Source: an uncultured Clostridia bacterium (GTDB lineage Bacteria; Bacillota; Clostridia; TANB77; CAG-508). From it: 64,000 nucleotides of DNA. Each line of letters begins with the position of its first letter. Position 1 is the stretch's first letter. Shown piece after piece: positions 62,769-64,000 of the stretch. Both the position numbers and the translations under genes were made by a program. Below the pieces are notes generated by a model. It saw only the letters and a program-made list of their open reading frames with translations. It had not been told where the DNA came from and did no database searches. The stretch covers positions 1-64,000 of the forward strand of contig CAKOUU010000007.1 of assembly GCA_934120675.1 (NCBI GenBank), in the 5' to 3' direction.

Positions 62769-64000
62769 ATGAAAAAAAGTTACACAATAAAAAATCTAAA
62801 AATTGATGCTGGAATAACATTGGTATCGTTAGTAGTAACTATTGTTATTTTATTAATATTATCAGGAATAGCAATAGCAACATTAGGTGGAGAAAATGGC
62901 TTATTTGTAAGAGTAAAACAAGCGAAAAAGGCACATGTGCAATCAGAAATGCAAGAGCAATTGACACTAGCATTAAATGAATTGCAAATAGATAAAAAAG
63001 GAAATGCGAGTTTAGATGATGTAACACAAGACTGGATAAATACAGTAATTTCAAGTGATTATAGTCCAACAATAAAAGAAGATGCATCATTAGACGGGAA
63101 AATGGTGGTAATGAATAAAAATGACATTACAGGCAGGTTTATAGTAAACCAGAAGTTAGAAATAAGCAAAACAGAATTTGATATAAGTACATTAGAATTT
63201 GAGTATGAAACAGAAAAAATAGAAAATGGAAAAGTAAAAATACTTATAAAAATAACAGATAAAGTAAATGGACTTAAACGAGTAGATTATCCAGAAGCAA
63301 GTAAAGATTCAATAATAATGGAAAATAGAAAAATACCATTAGGAATAGATTATTATGTAGAATTAGGAAAAGAATATAAATTTGTAATAACAACAGGGGA
63401 TGGAAACAAAACAGAAAAAACAATAAAAATAGATGATTTTTATTATAATGTAACAAAAACATTAGCAGAAAATGCAGTAATAGATAATAATGCAACAAAA
63501 GCGGCATATAACAAAACATATGAGGCAACAGTGGCAACAGAAGGAAATTATGCAATAACAGGTCTAACTGTTACAATGGGTGGACAAACAGTAACGACAG
63601 CTGGAAATAATGTAGTTGATGTTAATACAGGAAAAATTAAAATAGAAAAAGTTACAGGAGATATAAATATAACGGTAACAACAAAAAAACTAGAAATACA
63701 ATATACAGTAGCAGTAAGTACAAGCAGTAGCTCAAGTAACACAAGTTCATTAAGTACAAATTCAGTTGATAAAGGTACAACATTGTATATAAATATAATA
63801 GCAACATTAGAGGGTAATAGATGTACAGCAGTTCTAAAATCAGATAATACAAAAACAGTACCATATGTAGTAAACTCAAATGGAAAATATACTTTTAAAA
63901 TAAGTGGAACATATAATGGTAAAACAGTAGAAGAAGAAAAAGAAGTAATAGTAAATCAATACATGTCAGCAAAAAATATAGTACAATATGATGCAGGAAA
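62769..64000 (+). CDS. Pilin-like N-terminal methylation-motif surface protein (partial)
   Basis: The reading frame stays open to the window edge, giving 410 residues of a longer protein. A short basic leader ends in Gly15, followed by ITLVSLVVTIVILLILSGIA, then LGGENGLFVRVKQAKKA. This is the type IV prepilin signal and helix of clostridial pseudopilins; the usual Glu at +5 is Ser. The rest is Thr/Asn/Lys-rich beta structure, with Ig-like repeats (NYAITGLTVTMGGQTVTTAG, GDINITVTTKK) and a Ser/Thr linker near residue 320. It is probably a large adhesin-like surface protein. AAAGGAG lies seven bases upstream of the ATG. No pilus-assembly genes are in view. Confidence 0.82.
   Translation, partial: MKKSYTIKNLKIDAGITLVSLVVTIVILLILSGIAIATLGGENGLFVRVKQAKKAHVQSEMQEQLTLALNELQIDKKGNASLDDVTQDWINTVISSDYSPTIKEDASLDGKMVVMNKNDITGRFIVNQKLEISKTEFDISTLEFEYETEKIENGKVKILIKITDKVNGLKRVDYPEASKDSIIMENRKIPLGIDYYVELGKEYKFVITTGDGNKTEKTIKIDDFYYNVTKTLAENAVIDNNATKAAYNKTYEATVATEGNYAITGLTVTMGGQTVTTAGNNVVDVNTGKIKIEKVTGDINITVTTKKLEIQYTVAVSTSSSSSNTSSLSTNSVDKGTTLYINIIATLEGNRCTAVLKSDNTKTVPYVVNSNGKYTFKISGTYNGKTVEEEKEVIVNQYMSAKNIVQYDAG

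Overview
The window is a contiguous piece of chromosome from a very AT-rich, Gram-positive, Clostridia-like bacterium. The A/T-dominated codon use, A-rich Shine-Dalgarno sites, DUF1540 Cys-rich protein, ChW (clostridial hydrophobic W) surface repeats, RqcH, pta-ackA fermentation genes and SpoVB-like flippase all fit an anaerobic Firmicute. No rRNA or tRNA gene, CRISPR array, prophage or intact insertion sequence was recognised.

Layout. Positions 1-21409 are mostly housekeeping: a DUF1540 peptide, a VanY-type D,D-carboxypeptidase, a Prx6-like peroxiredoxin with PerR/Fur-like palindromes at its promoter, a GNAT acetyltransferase, class II aldolase (fba), smpB, two small anchored surface proteins, a coiled-coil protein with an extreme Asp/Glu/Tyr tail, pth, a short RNase G, rimO, rqcH, a DUF2974 hydrolase, a decayed Rpn-type remnant, uvrA and pta-ackA-ackA.

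Positions about 21740-60339 form a large cell-surface polysaccharide locus. It opens with a cassette resembling the Arn pathway: a WecE-like sugar transaminase, an ATP-grasp ligase, an epimerase, an ArnC-like GT2, an overlapping pair of small SMR-type flippase subunits and a GT-C-like membrane transferase. A frameshifted ECF sigma factor and its anti-sigma follow. Next come many GT2 enzymes, a Wzm/Wzt ABC exporter, an anchored metallo-beta-lactamase-fold protein, an acyltransferase, a Wzx flippase, GtrA/GtrB-like genes and two ChW-repeat wall enzymes (an M14 peptidase and a GH25 muramidase). The dTDP-rhamnose genes rfbD-A-C-B and a convergent SpoVB-like flippase close it. RfbA and RfbB make dTDP-4-keto-6-deoxyglucose, the intermediate needed both for rhamnose (RfbC, RfbD) and for the WecE-like aminosugar, so the two ends of the locus are metabolically linked.

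Positions 60609-64000 hold an AMP-forming acyl-CoA synthetase and a divergent pair made of an XRE repressor and a large pilin-like surface protein, with three copies of a 16-bp palindromic operator between them. The pilin-like gene runs off the right edge.

The most unusual content is between genes: (i) two related palindromic elements flanked by 8-bp direct repeats, each in the leader of a polysaccharide transcription unit and pointing the same way relative to it; (ii) REP-like hairpins of three sequence classes, nearly all abutting or overlapping stop codons; (iii) a 147-bp palindrome with 22-bp perfect arms; (iv) an 86-bp direct repeat before pta.
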